DNA of 64,000 bases from JBEICQ01 sp046297395. Lineage in GTDB: Bacteria; Bacteroidota; Bacteroidia; UBA4408. The notes under the pieces are model-generated. The model was given only the letters and a program-made list of their open reading frames with translations, made no database searches and had not been told where the DNA came from. Positions 7,016 to 16,399 of this stretch are shown here, piece after piece. Position numbers and translations under genes: made by a program. Every line of letters begins with the position of its first letter. Position 1 is the stretch's first letter. The stretch spans positions 62,001-126,000 of the forward strand of contig JBKCNM010000031.1 in NCBI GenBank assembly GCA_046297395.1, read 5' to 3'.

Positions 7016-9220
7016 ATGAAAAAGAAAAAGAAGTTAGATCAGAAAGTATCTTTTTTTGATATCCTCAACCTATTTAAAGCACATCCTACCCGCATCTTTT
7101 CAATTCAAGAAATTGCCGACTCATTGGGTATAGAACCTAATGGCCATACCGGTTCACTCATGCTGGTAATCGACCGGATGACGGAGGATCATGTGCTTGA
7201 CGAAACTGAAAAAGGATCCTACAGGCTTCGCACCAAACAACGCCAATTGCCTGAAGGCATCATAGAAATTACGCAAAGTGGTATTGGATTTGTTACTTTA
7301 AAGGACAGCACAACACAAAAAGATGTTTACATCCCTGCTGGACAAACACAGAATGCGCTTACAGGTGACAAAGTACGGGTAGAACTCCATAAGAAAAAGC
7401 CCGGCAGCAGACCTGAGGGGAAAGTAACCGAGATACTGGAGAGAGCCAGAACGCGCTTTGTTGGAAGCCTAAGGCAACATCATGGCGACTGGTTTCTTAT
7501 TCCTGATAATGCCCGAATCCCATTCGATTTTCGCATTAAAAAAGAAGCTTTGCTTAAACAAGTGAAGGAAGGAATCAAAGCCCAGGTTGAAGTAGTCAGC
7601 TGGAACGATGCCGGAGGATTTCCGCTGGCTGTGCTAGTGAAAGTGTTGGGCGAACCCGGTTTGCACTCTACAGAGATGCATGCCATCATTGCCGAATATG
7701 GTTTCACGGAAGAATTTCCGCAAGAAGTAATCCATCAGTCGGAAGGGATTCCCTCCGTAATTTCATCAGATGAAATTAAAAAAAGAAGAGACTTCAGACC
7801 TGTAAGTACCTTCACGATAGATCCTGCCGATGCAAAGGACTTTGATGATGCACTCTCAGTTGATATTCAGCCAAATGGGGATGTAGAGGTTGGGATACAC
7901 ATTGCAGATGTAACGCATTATGTAAAGCCTACAACCGAGCTCGATGCAGAAGCCTATCGACGCGCAACATCGGTATATCTGGTGGATCGCACCATTCCTA
8001 TGCTTCCCGAACGCCTGAGCAATGGATTGTGCTCACTGAGGCCCAAGGAAGACAAACTTTGCTTTTCGGCTGTGTTTGTACTTACTAAGAATGCTGACAT
8101 AAAATCGGAATGGTATGGCCGCACCATCATCCATAGTGACCGACGATTTACATATGAAGAAGCACAAGAAATCATTGAAACGGGAAGAGGCGATTTCGCC
8201 AATGAATTGGCTTTGCTTCATCACCTTTCCAAAACCTTGCGCAAGCAGAGGAGCAGAAAAGGAGCCATCTCTTTTGAGAAAAAGGAAGTAAAATTCAGAC
8301 TTGATAACAGTGGAAAGCCTACTGGAGTGATTATCAAAGAAGCGAAAGATTCAAATAAACTCATTGAAGATTTTATGCTTCTCGCAAATAGAAAAGTAGC
8401 AGAAACAGTAGGCCTGGGCATTCGTGAACAAAAGCCTTCAGCCAGTAGCAAAGCATTTGTTTACAGGATTCATGACAAACCAAATGATGAAAAGATGTTT
8501 CAATTTTCCAAGTTCATGAAAAAACTCGGATACAAACTTTCTACCGGTCAGGCAAGCGAGACATCCCAATCACTGAATAAACTTCTTGGGGAAGTTAAGG
8601 GAAAAAAGGAAAGTAACCTGGTTGAGCAACTGGCTGTTCGAGCCATGGCAAAGGCCATCTATTCTGTAAATAACATTGGGCACTACGGTTTGGCTTTTGA
8701 GCATTACACCCATTTTACTTCACCCATCAGAAGATATCCTGACATGATGGTACATCGTTTACTGCAACTTTATCTCGACCATCAGGACAGCAAAACATCT
8801 AAAGGAAAGCAGAAAGAAAAATGGCCTGATACCGCTTCCCTCACCCAATGGTGCAAGCACTCATCCGATATGGAGAAGCAGGCATCAGATGCAGAAAGAG
8901 CCAGTATCAAATACAAACAGGTGGAGTTTATGATGGACAAAATCGGTATTCCATTTAAAGCAGTCATCAGCGGATTTAATGAATATGGGATGTTTGCCGA
9001 AATTGAAGAAAATTTATGTGAGGGAATGATCAGATTTCGGGAAATCAATTTTGATTACCTCGTGTACGACGAGAACAATTATTGTGCAACGGGTAAACGC
9101 AGCAAAAAAACCTATCGTCTTGGAGATGAAATCATCGTGGAGGTAAAGAAGGCGGACTTAAATAAAAAGCAATTGGATTTTTCTCTGATACATCAAAATG
9201 AATACAAAGGCTTGTCGTAA
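7016..9220 (+). CDS. rnr: Ribonuclease R
   Basis: A 734-residue RNase II/R-family 3'-to-5' exoribonuclease that degrades structured RNA in the cytosol. The order of domains is a winged helix (about residues 10-65), two cold-shock-like OB folds (about 75-225), the RNB catalytic domain (about 255-580) with TIDPADAKDFDDALSV carrying the metal-binding aspartates, and a C-terminal S1 domain (GIPFKAVISGFNEYGMFAE). HYTHFTSPIRRYPDMMVHR is the conserved RNB end motif. The length is normal. It is monocistronic: it faces the ABC transporter pair with a 19-bp gap and is divergent from DUF2452. The sequence TACTTTG five bases before the ATG may be a shortened -7 box. Confidence 0.96.
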   Translation: MKKKKKLDQKVSFFDILNLFKAHPTRIFSIQEIADSLGIEPNGHTGSLMLVIDRMTEDHVLDETEKGSYRLRTKQRQLPEGIIEITQSGIGFVTLKDSTTQKDVYIPAGQTQNALTGDKVRVELHKKKPGSRPEGKVTEILERARTRFVGSLRQHHGDWFLIPDNARIPFDFRIKKEALLKQVKEGIKAQVEVVSWNDAGGFPLAVLVKVLGEPGLHSTEMHAIIAEYGFTEEFPQEVIHQSEGIPSVISSDEIKKRRDFRPVSTFTIDPADAKDFDDALSVDIQPNGDVEVGIHIADVTHYVKPTTELDAEAYRRATSVYLVDRTIPMLPERLSNGLCSLRPKEDKLCFSAVFVLTKNADIKSEWYGRTIIHSDRRFTYEEAQEIIETGRGDFANELALLHHLSKTLRKQRSRKGAISFEKKEVKFRLDNSGKPTGVIIKEAKDSNKLIEDFMLLANRKVAETVGLGIREQKPSASSKAFVYRIHDKPNDEKMFQFSKFMKKLGYKLSTGQASETSQSLNKLLGEVKGKKESNLVEQLAVRAMAKAIYSVNNIGHYGLAFEHYTHFTSPIRRYPDMMVHRLLQLYLDHQDSKTSKGKQKEKWPDTASLTQWCKHSSDMEKQASDAERASIKYKQVEFMMDKIGIPFKAVISGFNEYGMFAEIEENLCEGMIRFREINFDYLVYDENNYCATGKRSKKTYRLGDEIIVEVKKADLNKKQLDFSLIHQNEYKGLS

Positions 9221-9239
9221 TGGAGCCGTTGAAATTCAC

Positions 9240-9929
9240 TTATAGAAATGAACTCAGTTTGAACCTCATCAACTTTTCTGAAAGATTAGTGGGTTTCATC
9301 TCTCTCTCGAGGGAATCGAACTCTCCTTGTGAGTAAATTTCGGGTTGAAATCCCTTTCTTAAAAATATGATTTGATGACACACATCACGAAGGGTAGAGA
9401 AAATATGCGAGGATAAGAGGACAAGCTTGTTCAAATCTCGCAACTTAAGGATTAATTCATTGAGAAGGATATTGCTTTCAATATCAAGGCCATTGTATGG
9501 CTCGTCAAGAATAAAGACCTTGTTTTGCTGAAGCAGGATTGCTGTTAAGGCAAGTTTCTTTTTCATTCCTGTAGAATAATTGGATGCATATTGATTTAGC
9601 GGAAGTCCGAAAATATTGTTATTCTCATTTACTTCCACATGCACATTTCTTGCTTCGCACAGGAGATTGATATATTCCTTGCCTGTTATCTTGGCAGGGA
9701 AATAAGGTTCAGTAAGAAGAAGACCGAGATGATTTTTCAGTGGAAGGAAATCACTTTGGATGTTTCCCTCATAAGATTCAAGTCCTGCTATGCATCGAAA
9801 AAGACTCGTTTTACCTGCTCCATTTTCTCCGACAACACCATAAATATTGCCTTCAGAAAAAGAGATGTTTAATTCATTCAGAACAAGGTTGTTGCCATAA
9901 CTTAATGAGAGTTTTTCAATCTTTATCAT
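9240..9929 (-). CDS. ABC transporter ATP-binding protein
   Basis: A 229-residue ABC ATPase. Walker A is GENGAGKTSL (about residues 35-44), the signature is YSTGMKKKLAL, where TG replaces the usual SGG, and Walker B is VFILDEPYNGLD. The sequence is closest in style to the CcmA/NatA group that pairs with polytopic exporters or bacteriocin/antibiotic exporters. It overlaps the upstream permease gene by 14 bp, so the two are almost certainly co-translated. The substrate is unknown. Confidence 0.88.
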   Translation of the reverse strand: MIKIEKLSLSYGNNLVLNELNISFSEGNIYGVVGENGAGKTSLFRCIAGLESYEGNIQSDFLPLKNHLGLLLTEPYFPAKITGKEYINLLCEARNVHVEVNENNNIFGLPLNQYASNYSTGMKKKLALTAILLQQNKVFILDEPYNGLDIESNILLNELILKLRDLNKLVLLSSHIFSTLRDVCHQIIFLRKGFQPEIYSQGEFDSLEREMKPTNLSEKLMRFKLSSFL

Positions 9930-10851
9930 CGAGTAAGGATTTTAGATTTTGTTTGGCTCTTAGGTAGAAAAATGGAATGACACCGATAACAAGAGGAGGA
10001 AAATAAACACAAAGCGAGAGTAAAATGTATTCAGGAATATGGATCTCTTGGGGGAAACTGGCATATTTTATCATGATGATGGCACTTAATAAGCATCCTC
10101 CTACCAGCAAAAAAGTCAGTAGCAACTGATACTCCGATGGATAAAAACAAAAGAGGAGCACAGTCAGGGGAAACAACAATAAAAAAAGATTTTTAATGGC
10201 CAGGTGAGCCTTGCGCAGAAGAAACCCATTGGGAGCCTCCGGAAAAATCCAGATAAAATATTCATTCTCGGGCTTAAAATAATACCCCATTACTGTAAAA
10301 ACAATCAAACCCATTGAAAATAGACCAAGATTCATATTGTTCTCAAGGATGGCAATTAAAGTGAGAACAAGAGTGAGAATAAACACCGGAAAAGTTTTTC
10401 GAAAGCCTATTATATATTCGAAGACACCGGCCGAAAAGGGAACAGGGAATGAGAAATGTGTATTTATTTTATAGGAAAACAAAGCCATTGCTGAGCCTGC
10501 CAATAAAAGCACGATTGCCTCTTGATAAGCATTGAAAAAAATTAAAACAAGTGCAAAGGGCATATTTATTACAGTGTTTTCGAATAGTCGAATCAGCTTT
10601 TTAATTTGGGCCCCATAAACAATAAGCAGAAACTCATTCCGCGTGACATTCGATAATGGAGCGATTATCCCCAATGAGAAAATGACAAATGTATAAGATG
10701 CATAAGCAAAAGACGAGAATAATGCGTTCGCTAAAAATACCAAACCAAAAATAGCGAACAAATAAACCACCAATGGATGAATGCCGGCGTCACTCAATTT
10801 TCGGTTAAACAACCGTAATTGCAATAGAAAATAGGATTTGATTTTTTGCAT
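9916..10851 (-). CDS. Polytopic ABC transporter permease subunit, substrate unknown
   Basis: A 311-residue hydrophobic protein with roughly eight to ten membrane segments, for example PLVVYLFAIFGLVFLANALF, SYTFVIFSLGIIAPL and YILLSLCVYFPPLVIGVIPF. It has no periplasmic binding or recognisable catalytic domain. The frame extends to an ATG at 10896, but the ATG at 10851 (MQKIKSYFLLQLRLFNRKL) gives the more usual basic, amphipathic N-terminus. CACATTTG on the minus strand just upstream also resembles a -7 box there. It is paired by a 14-bp overlap with the ATPase at 9240. Its assignment as permease rests on this pairing and on hydropathy. Confidence 0.7.
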   Translation of the reverse strand: MQKIKSYFLLQLRLFNRKLSDAGIHPLVVYLFAIFGLVFLANALFSSFAYASYTFVIFSLGIIAPLSNVTRNEFLLIVYGAQIKKLIRLFENTVINMPFALVLIFFNAYQEAIVLLLAGSAMALFSYKINTHFSFPVPFSAGVFEYIIGFRKTFPVFILTLVLTLIAILENNMNLGLFSMGLIVFTVMGYYFKPENEYFIWIFPEAPNGFLLRKAHLAIKNLFLLLFPLTVLLFCFYPSEYQLLLTFLLVGGCLLSAIIMIKYASFPQEIHIPEYILLSLCVYFPPLVIGVIPFFYLRAKQNLKSLLDDKD

Positions 10852-10968
10852 TAGTGAAGGCAATGCACAAATGTGATAATTAATTTTTTCAAGCATCCGA
10901 TTTCCTTGTTAATTAAAATAAATTGTTGTTGGCAAAACCAATACAGGAAAACATATGAGTACTGGTAT

Positions 10969-12195
10969 TTATTCTTTTTTGTTCCTGAGCTCGTATCTGT
11001 AAAAGGCCCTGCCCAATTGTTGCATAAATGGAAATCCTATGCTTTTGTATTCATATTTCCCATCATTCACCACCTCATCTTTGTTCACATAAATAACCAC
11101 ACTCAGAAAAAATCCAATGTTGCGTTCTTTGTTCTCTATGTATGCACAATCTGAAAGATTGCCATAGGATTGCCCAACAATATTGTAAATCCTAATTGAG
11201 TCACTGTTGATTCGTCCATGGGTATCTCCATAGAACAAATACTTTTTATAACTGTCTTCATACAGCGAATCAGGATAAAGCGGATTGATGCTTTCGCGAG
11301 GCCACATGCCCATGTAGGTGCGCAAAAAATGAAGCTGGGGTTGACTGAGATCAAACCTTTGACTTGGTTTTACTGATTCAGGAATCATAATGGCTTTTAC
11401 CATCCCATCGATATCCTCGAGCGGAGCATAATTCATCTTTGAAAAATTCTTGGGTCGCCTGATTTTCTTGGCGGACTCATTCATGTGGTATTTCCCAAGT
11501 TGAGGATATTTAAGCGGATGTTTCAGTGGCCTGAATGGCTGTTGGAGATTTTGTCTGAAAAGAGTGTCCCGTTGGGGAGAAAAAAAATAAACCGGATTTA
11601 CCATGGCATTTGCCAGTGGGGTGCATTCAGCGTCGAACCGATGTACAATTCTTGTCTTGGGGTAACCCATTCTGTTCAATCTTTCCTGCAAAAATGAAGG
11701 ACCGCACCACTCATATAATCTGCTGTAACTAAAATTATCACTTACCAGAAGCATCCGCCGGATGTAATGTGCAATGTTGGGAAACCTATCTTTAATGTTG
11801 GTAGAATCCCATTCAATTCTTCGCTGACAGATTCCGGCACTGTCGTTACACATAGCAGTTTCTTCATTGATCTGAAAGGATGCCAGCGCATTGATTTTTT
11901 CCAGTGCAATTGCAGATACGGGAAGTTTAACCAGGCTTGCAGGGTAGAAATAAGGGTTTCCGGGTGCTCTGTAGACATATTTTGTTAGCACTGGAATCCC
12001 ATGCCCGGATTTTTCAACATGGGTATAAATGATTTGCAAATGATACTTTTCGGGATGCTTGGCCACCGGGCCAAGTGAATCGCGGTTTTCTGCCAAAATT
12101 TTAAGAATCAGCGGGGCATTTCCGGCGTACATGGCCGGCTGAAAAGAGCATATAAAAAGGAGCATTAAAAAAAATGAACCGGCAGTTTTCAACAT
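10969..12195 (-). CDS. Serine hydrolase of the class A beta-lactamase-like fold, exported
   Basis: A 408-residue protein from the start chosen here, with a signal peptide (MLKTAGSFFLMLLFICSF, cleavage near YAG). YPASLVKLP gives the S-x-x-K pair at about Ser87/Lys90, and SDNFSYSRLYEW gives the SDN motif, so it belongs to the PF13354-like serine hydrolases. The third box, normally K-[TS]-G or NKVG in this Bacteroidetes family, reads YNIVGQSYG: the Lys is replaced by Ile. The enzyme may therefore be altered or act on something other than beta-lactams. The frame also has an ATG at 12216, but that would overlap the start region of the divergent gene, and TACCTTGG between the two ATGs could be a -7 box for the later one. 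Confidence 0.72.
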   Translation of the reverse strand: MLKTAGSFFLMLLFICSFQPAMYAGNAPLILKILAENRDSLGPVAKHPEKYHLQIIYTHVEKSGHGIPVLTKYVYRAPGNPYFYPASLVKLPVSAIALEKINALASFQINEETAMCNDSAGICQRRIEWDSTNIKDRFPNIAHYIRRMLLVSDNFSYSRLYEWCGPSFLQERLNRMGYPKTRIVHRFDAECTPLANAMVNPVYFFSPQRDTLFRQNLQQPFRPLKHPLKYPQLGKYHMNESAKKIRRPKNFSKMNYAPLEDIDGMVKAIMIPESVKPSQRFDLSQPQLHFLRTYMGMWPRESINPLYPDSLYEDSYKKYLFYGDTHGRINSDSIRIYNIVGQSYGNLSDCAYIENKERNIGFFLSVVIYVNKDEVVNDGKYEYKSIGFPFMQQLGRAFYRYELRNKKE

Positions 12196-12243
12196 GACAA
12201 TACCAAGGTACCACAAATGTATTTACCTTTAAAGCGATTCCGC

Positions 12244-12984
12244 ATGAACTGGCTATATCATCTGGGTAGATACTACATTCTGATCCGAAGGACTTTCAAA
12301 AAACCTGAAAAGGGGCGAGTATTCTGGCAACAGCTTGTCAGAGAAATGGACTCATTGGGCATTGGAAGCCTGGGAATCGTTTCCATCATCTCGATTTTTA
12401 TGGGTGCTGTTATTTGCATTCAATCAGCTTTTGGATTTGAGAGCCCGTGGATTCCGCTGTATGCTGTGGGACTTTCCACCCGCGACATCATCATCCTTGA
12501 ATTCTCACCTACGGTTGTTTGCCTTATTCTGGCAGGAAAAGTAGGCTCCAACATTGCAGGAGAAATTGGTACAATGAGGGTCACCGAACAAATAGATGCA
12601 CTGGAAATCATGGGTATTAATTCAAGTTGCTACCTGATTCTTCCAAAAATAACCGCAGCAGTTATTCTCTTTCCCTTTCTTATTATCATATCAATGTTCC
12701 TGGGTTTATTGGGAGGATATGTGGTGGGGGTGGCGGCCAAGGCTGTTACTTCCTATGAATACATTTATGGTATCACCTGGGATTTCAGGCCGTTTAATGT
12801 GTTTTATGCCATTTTCAAAACCTATATTTTTTCTTTCATCATCACTTCAGTATCCGCGTATCATGGTTATTTTACGCAAGGAGGAGCACTGGAAGTTGGG
12901 CGCTCATCAACAAAAGCAGTTGTCTATTCCAGTATCCTTATTCTGTTATTTAATGTAATCATCACACAAATTTTGTTGTCATGA
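12244..12984 (+). CDS. mlaE: MlaE-family ABC permease (phospholipid/lipid transport)
   Basis: A 246-residue inner-membrane protein of the MlaE/TGD1 family, which forms the core of lipid transporters between the inner and outer membranes. Family hallmarks include SIISIFMGAVICIQSAF, ILEFSPTVVCLILAGKVGS, the MlaE loop GEIGTMRVTEQIDALEIMG, and the ending SVSAYHGYFTQGGALEVGRSS. About five membrane segments are seen. An in-frame ATG exists at 12217, but a TACCTTTA box at 12224-12231 fits a promoter for the ATG at 12244, so the shorter form is preferred. It overlaps mlaF by 4 bp (ATGA). No MCE-domain MlaD gene lies in this window. Confidence 0.88.
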   Translation: MNWLYHLGRYYILIRRTFKKPEKGRVFWQQLVREMDSLGIGSLGIVSIISIFMGAVICIQSAFGFESPWIPLYAVGLSTRDIIILEFSPTVVCLILAGKVGSNIAGEIGTMRVTEQIDALEIMGINSSCYLILPKITAAVILFPFLIIISMFLGLLGGYVVGVAAKAVTSYEYIYGITWDFRPFNVFYAIFKTYIFSFIITSVSAYHGYFTQGGALEVGRSSTKAVVYSSILILLFNVIITQILLS

Positions 12985-13733
12985 TTGAAGTAAAAAATCT
13001 CTCTAAAACATTTGGCAATAATCCGGTAATAAAAAACATCAGCCATCACTTTGAACAAGGCAAGGTGAATTTAATTATCGGTCAGAGCGGCAGCGGAAAA
13101 ACTGTACTGAGTAAATTGATGGTGGGTTTAATCAAACCCGATTCCGGGGAAGTGTATTTTGATGGAAGAGAATTTATCGGACTGCATTTTGATGCGCGTA
13201 AGGAAATCCGTCAACAGATTGGCATGCTTTTTCAAGGTGCTGCACTTTTTGACTCCCTGACCGTGGAAGAAAATGTGATGTTTCCGCTCGAGATGTTTAC
13301 ACACATGAGCAAAAGTGAAAAACTGGACAGGGTAAATTTTTGTCTGAACCGTGTAAATCTTCAGCGTGCAAACCATCTCTACCCTTCTGAGTTGAGTGGA
13401 GGCATGAAAAAACGAGTGGGCATTGCAAGGGCTATTTCCATGAATCCAAAATACTTGTTTTGTGATGAACCCAACTCAGGACTTGACCCGCTCACATCTA
13501 TTCTGATTGATCGTTTGATCAAAGAAATCACAGAAGAATTCAATACTACCACCATCACCATTACCCATGATATGAACAGTGTGATAGAAATTGGTGACAA
13601 CATCCTGTTTATTTACAAGGGGGAGAAATGGTGGACAGGCAACAAGTCAGAAGTGCTGAAATCCGACAACCAGGAGTTGAATGATTTTGTTTATGCCTCC
13701 AAATTCATGAAAAAAGTGAGGGCAGCATTGTAG
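12981..13733 (+). CDS. mlaF: MlaF-type ABC ATP-binding protein
   Basis: A 250-residue ATPase that would power the MlaE permease. Walker A is GQSGSGKTVLSK (about residues 35-46), the signature is LSGGMKKRVGIARA, Walker B is YLFCDEPNSGLD, and the switch His is in TITHDMNS. GMLFQGAALFDSLTVEENV is the typical MlaF Q-loop region. It is translationally coupled to mlaE by the ATGA overlap. A hairpin lies 8 bp after the stop. Confidence 0.92.
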   Translation: MIEVKNLSKTFGNNPVIKNISHHFEQGKVNLIIGQSGSGKTVLSKLMVGLIKPDSGEVYFDGREFIGLHFDARKEIRQQIGMLFQGAALFDSLTVEENVMFPLEMFTHMSKSEKLDRVNFCLNRVNLQRANHLYPSELSGGMKKRVGIARAISMNPKYLFCDEPNSGLDPLTSILIDRLIKEITEEFNTTTITITHDMNSVIEIGDNILFIYKGEKWWTGNKSEVLKSDNQELNDFVYASKFMKKVRAAL

Positions 13734-13740
13734 ATAAAAC

Positions 13741-13760
13741 TGCCAATATGTATATTGGCA
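13741..13760 (+). terminator. Stem-loop after mlaF, possible weak terminator
   Basis: TGCCAATAT and ATATTGGCA form a perfect 9-bp inverted repeat with almost no spacer, 8 bp after the mlaF stop. It is not followed by a real T-run, so it may be a pause or RNA-stability element instead of an efficient terminator. Confidence 0.45.
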
Positions 13761-13868
13761 TCAATATTGTTTTATCCTATAATCATTCAGCATACCGCTG
13801 TAAAATCAATAAACATCACCTCATACACAGAAGCACACAAAGAAATCAGGTGACAATTTGTCTTAATT

Positions 13869-16325
13869 ATGCACATACCGGAATATTCAGATACCCCTAT
13901 GGGATTTTCAGGGATCACTGAAGAAGAAACAGAATTGATACCACTTCTTTCCAATGAAGAAGAGGATCAGATGAACCAGGAAAAGATTCCTGATATTTTA
14001 CCGATTTTATCATTAAGAAATACCGTTCTATTTCCCGGAGTGGTCATTCCAATTACAGTGGGGCGCGACAAATCCATCAACCTGATCAAGGATGCCAATA
14101 AGGCTGATAAGATTGTAGGTGTTGTATCACAGAAAGATGACAAACAGGAAGATCCTGCTTTTGAAGAATTAAATACGGTTGGAACGGTAGCTGTGGTATT
14201 GAAAATGTTTCGTATGCCCGATGGAAACACAACAGTAATCATTCAAGGAAAACGGAGGTTTAAGATGCAGGAAATGGTGCAGAAAGAACCTTATTTCAAA
14301 GCCCGTGTAACGGCCTTCCCCGACATCACACCAGAAGCAGGCGACAAGGAATTTGATGCATTGGTTTCATCGCTGAAAGATACCTCTCTCAACATTATTC
14401 AGAACTCACCCAATATTCCTTCTGAAGCCGCCTTTGCCATCAAGAACATAGAAAGCCCCAGTTTTCTGATCAATTTTATTTCATCAAACATGAATGCGGT
14501 TGTTGCAGAAAAGCAACAGATTCTGGAGATGGAAAACATCAAGGAGCGGGGCACACTTGTGCTGTCTCATCTGACCAAAGAGTTGCAAATGCTGGAACTG
14601 AAAAACCAGATTCAATCGAAGGTAAAAACAGATATAGATAAACAACAGCGTGACTTTTTTCTGAGTCAACAGCTAAAGACCATACAGGAAGAGCTCGGTG
14701 GAAATCCGTTTGAAGAACAATTGAAAGAGTATCAGAAAAGAGCTTCCGAGAAAAAATGGAATGAACAAACAGCTGCTGTATTCAAAAAAGAATTGGAAAA
14801 GTTACAAAGGATGAATCCGAATGCAGCCGAATACTCTGTACAAACCAATTACATCGAAACGCTGCTGGATTTGCCCTGGGATGAGTATTCTGTTGACAAC
14901 TTTGATTTAAAACGCGCTTCAGATATTCTTGATGAAGATCATTATGGCCTTGAGAAAGTCAAAGACCGTATTCTGGAGTATCTGGCAGTGCTCAAACTGA
15001 AAGGCAATATGAAATCTCCCATCCTTTGTCTGTATGGCCCGCCCGGTGTTGGAAAAACCTCATTGGGAAAGAGTATTGCCAAAAGCTTGGGGCGCAGTTT
15101 TGTAAGAATGAGCTTGGGCGGATTGAAGGATGAATCAGAAATAAGGGGACACCGCAAAACATATATAGGCGCCATGCCGGGTCGTATTTTACAAAACATC
15201 AACAAGGCCAAAACTTCCAATCCTGTTTTTATTCTGGATGAGATTGATAAGGTTGGCAATGATTTTCATGGTGATCCCAGTTCAGCCTTGCTGGAAGTGT
15301 TGGACCCGGAACAGAACCACGCTTTTTACGACAATTTTCTGGAAGTAGACTACGATTTATCCAAGGTGATGTTTATTGCCACTGCCAATTCATTAAGTTC
15401 TATTCAGCCGGCATTGCTCGACAGAATGGAGATTATTGACATCACCGGTTACACGATTGAAGAAAAAACCGAAATAGCCAAACGCCACCTCATCCCAAAG
15501 CAATTGGAAGAACATGGATTAAAACCCGGGCAACTTCAGTTTTCGGATGAGGTCATAGAGGTGATTGTTGAAAGTTATACAAGAGAATCGGGCTTGAGAA
15601 GACTCGAAAAACAAATTGCCAAAATCATGCGTAACAAGGCAAGGTTTATTGCCATGGGTGAAAAAATAAAACCCCGGATAACCAAACCAGATGTGCGTAA
15701 AATACTGGGCGCAGAATTGTTTCATAAAGATAGTTTTATTGACAATGATGTGGCAGGAGTAGTTACCGGCCTGGCCTGGACCGCTGTGGGTGGCGACATC
15801 CTTTTTATTGAAGCAGGTTTAAGCAGGGGAAAAACAGGAGGTAAACTTACCCTCACCGGAAACCTGGGCGAGGTGATGAAAGAAAGCGCGGTTATTGCGC
15901 TTGAATATTTAAAAACACATGCCCACCACCTTCAGATTCCTCACCAGGCATTTGACGATTGGAACATTCATATACATGTACCGGAAGGAGCCACGCCAAA
16001 AGACGGCCCATCGGCAGGTATTACCATGCTAACTGCGCTTGCCTCTGCTTTTACACAGCGAAAAGTGAAAAAGCAGCTGGCCATGACCGGCGAAATTACG
16101 CTCCGCGGAAAGGTCTTGCCGGTTGGGGGTATTAAAGAAAAAATACTGGCTGCCAAAAGAGCCGGTATTTTTGAGATCATTTTATCCGAGGAAAACAAAA
16201 AAGACATAGAAGAAATCAGGGCTGACTACATCAGCGACATGACTTTTCACTATGTAAAAAAAATGGAAGAAGTGCTGAAACTTGCCCTTCTGAAAGAAAA
16301 AGTAAAATCTCCACTCAAATTGTAA
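13869..16325 (+). CDS. lon: ATP-dependent Lon protease
   Basis: An 818-residue LonA protease for regulated and quality-control proteolysis in the cytosol. The order is a LON substrate-binding domain (from about residue 40, IPDILPILSLRNTVLFPGV), a helical linker, an AAA+ module with Walker A GPPGVGKTSLGKS (about 391-403) and Walker B FILDEIDK, and the Ser-Lys protease domain. By my count the catalytic Ser is residue 715 (PKDGPSAG) and the Lys is 758 (GGIKEK), 43 apart as in E. coli. An N-terminal acidic extension of about 35 residues precedes the LON domain, as in other Bacteroidetes. It is separated from mlaF by 135 bp. Confidence 0.97.
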   Translation: MHIPEYSDTPMGFSGITEEETELIPLLSNEEEDQMNQEKIPDILPILSLRNTVLFPGVVIPITVGRDKSINLIKDANKADKIVGVVSQKDDKQEDPAFEELNTVGTVAVVLKMFRMPDGNTTVIIQGKRRFKMQEMVQKEPYFKARVTAFPDITPEAGDKEFDALVSSLKDTSLNIIQNSPNIPSEAAFAIKNIESPSFLINFISSNMNAVVAEKQQILEMENIKERGTLVLSHLTKELQMLELKNQIQSKVKTDIDKQQRDFFLSQQLKTIQEELGGNPFEEQLKEYQKRASEKKWNEQTAAVFKKELEKLQRMNPNAAEYSVQTNYIETLLDLPWDEYSVDNFDLKRASDILDEDHYGLEKVKDRILEYLAVLKLKGNMKSPILCLYGPPGVGKTSLGKSIAKSLGRSFVRMSLGGLKDESEIRGHRKTYIGAMPGRILQNINKAKTSNPVFILDEIDKVGNDFHGDPSSALLEVLDPEQNHAFYDNFLEVDYDLSKVMFIATANSLSSIQPALLDRMEIIDITGYTIEEKTEIAKRHLIPKQLEEHGLKPGQLQFSDEVIEVIVESYTRESGLRRLEKQIAKIMRNKARFIAMGEKIKPRITKPDVRKILGAELFHKDSFIDNDVAGVVTGLAWTAVGGDILFIEAGLSRGKTGGKLTLTGNLGEVMKESAVIALEYLKTHAHHLQIPHQAFDDWNIHIHVPEGATPKDGPSAGITMLTALASAFTQRKVKKQLAMTGEITLRGKVLPVGGIKEKILAAKRAGIFEIILSEENKKDIEEIRADYISDMTFHYVKKMEEVLKLALLKEKVKSPLKL

Positions 16326-16399
16326 TCAATCTTTTTCTCATTTGAGGCCATGGGTTATTGGAAAATATGCTATTATAGCGGACGATACCCAAACGCTTG

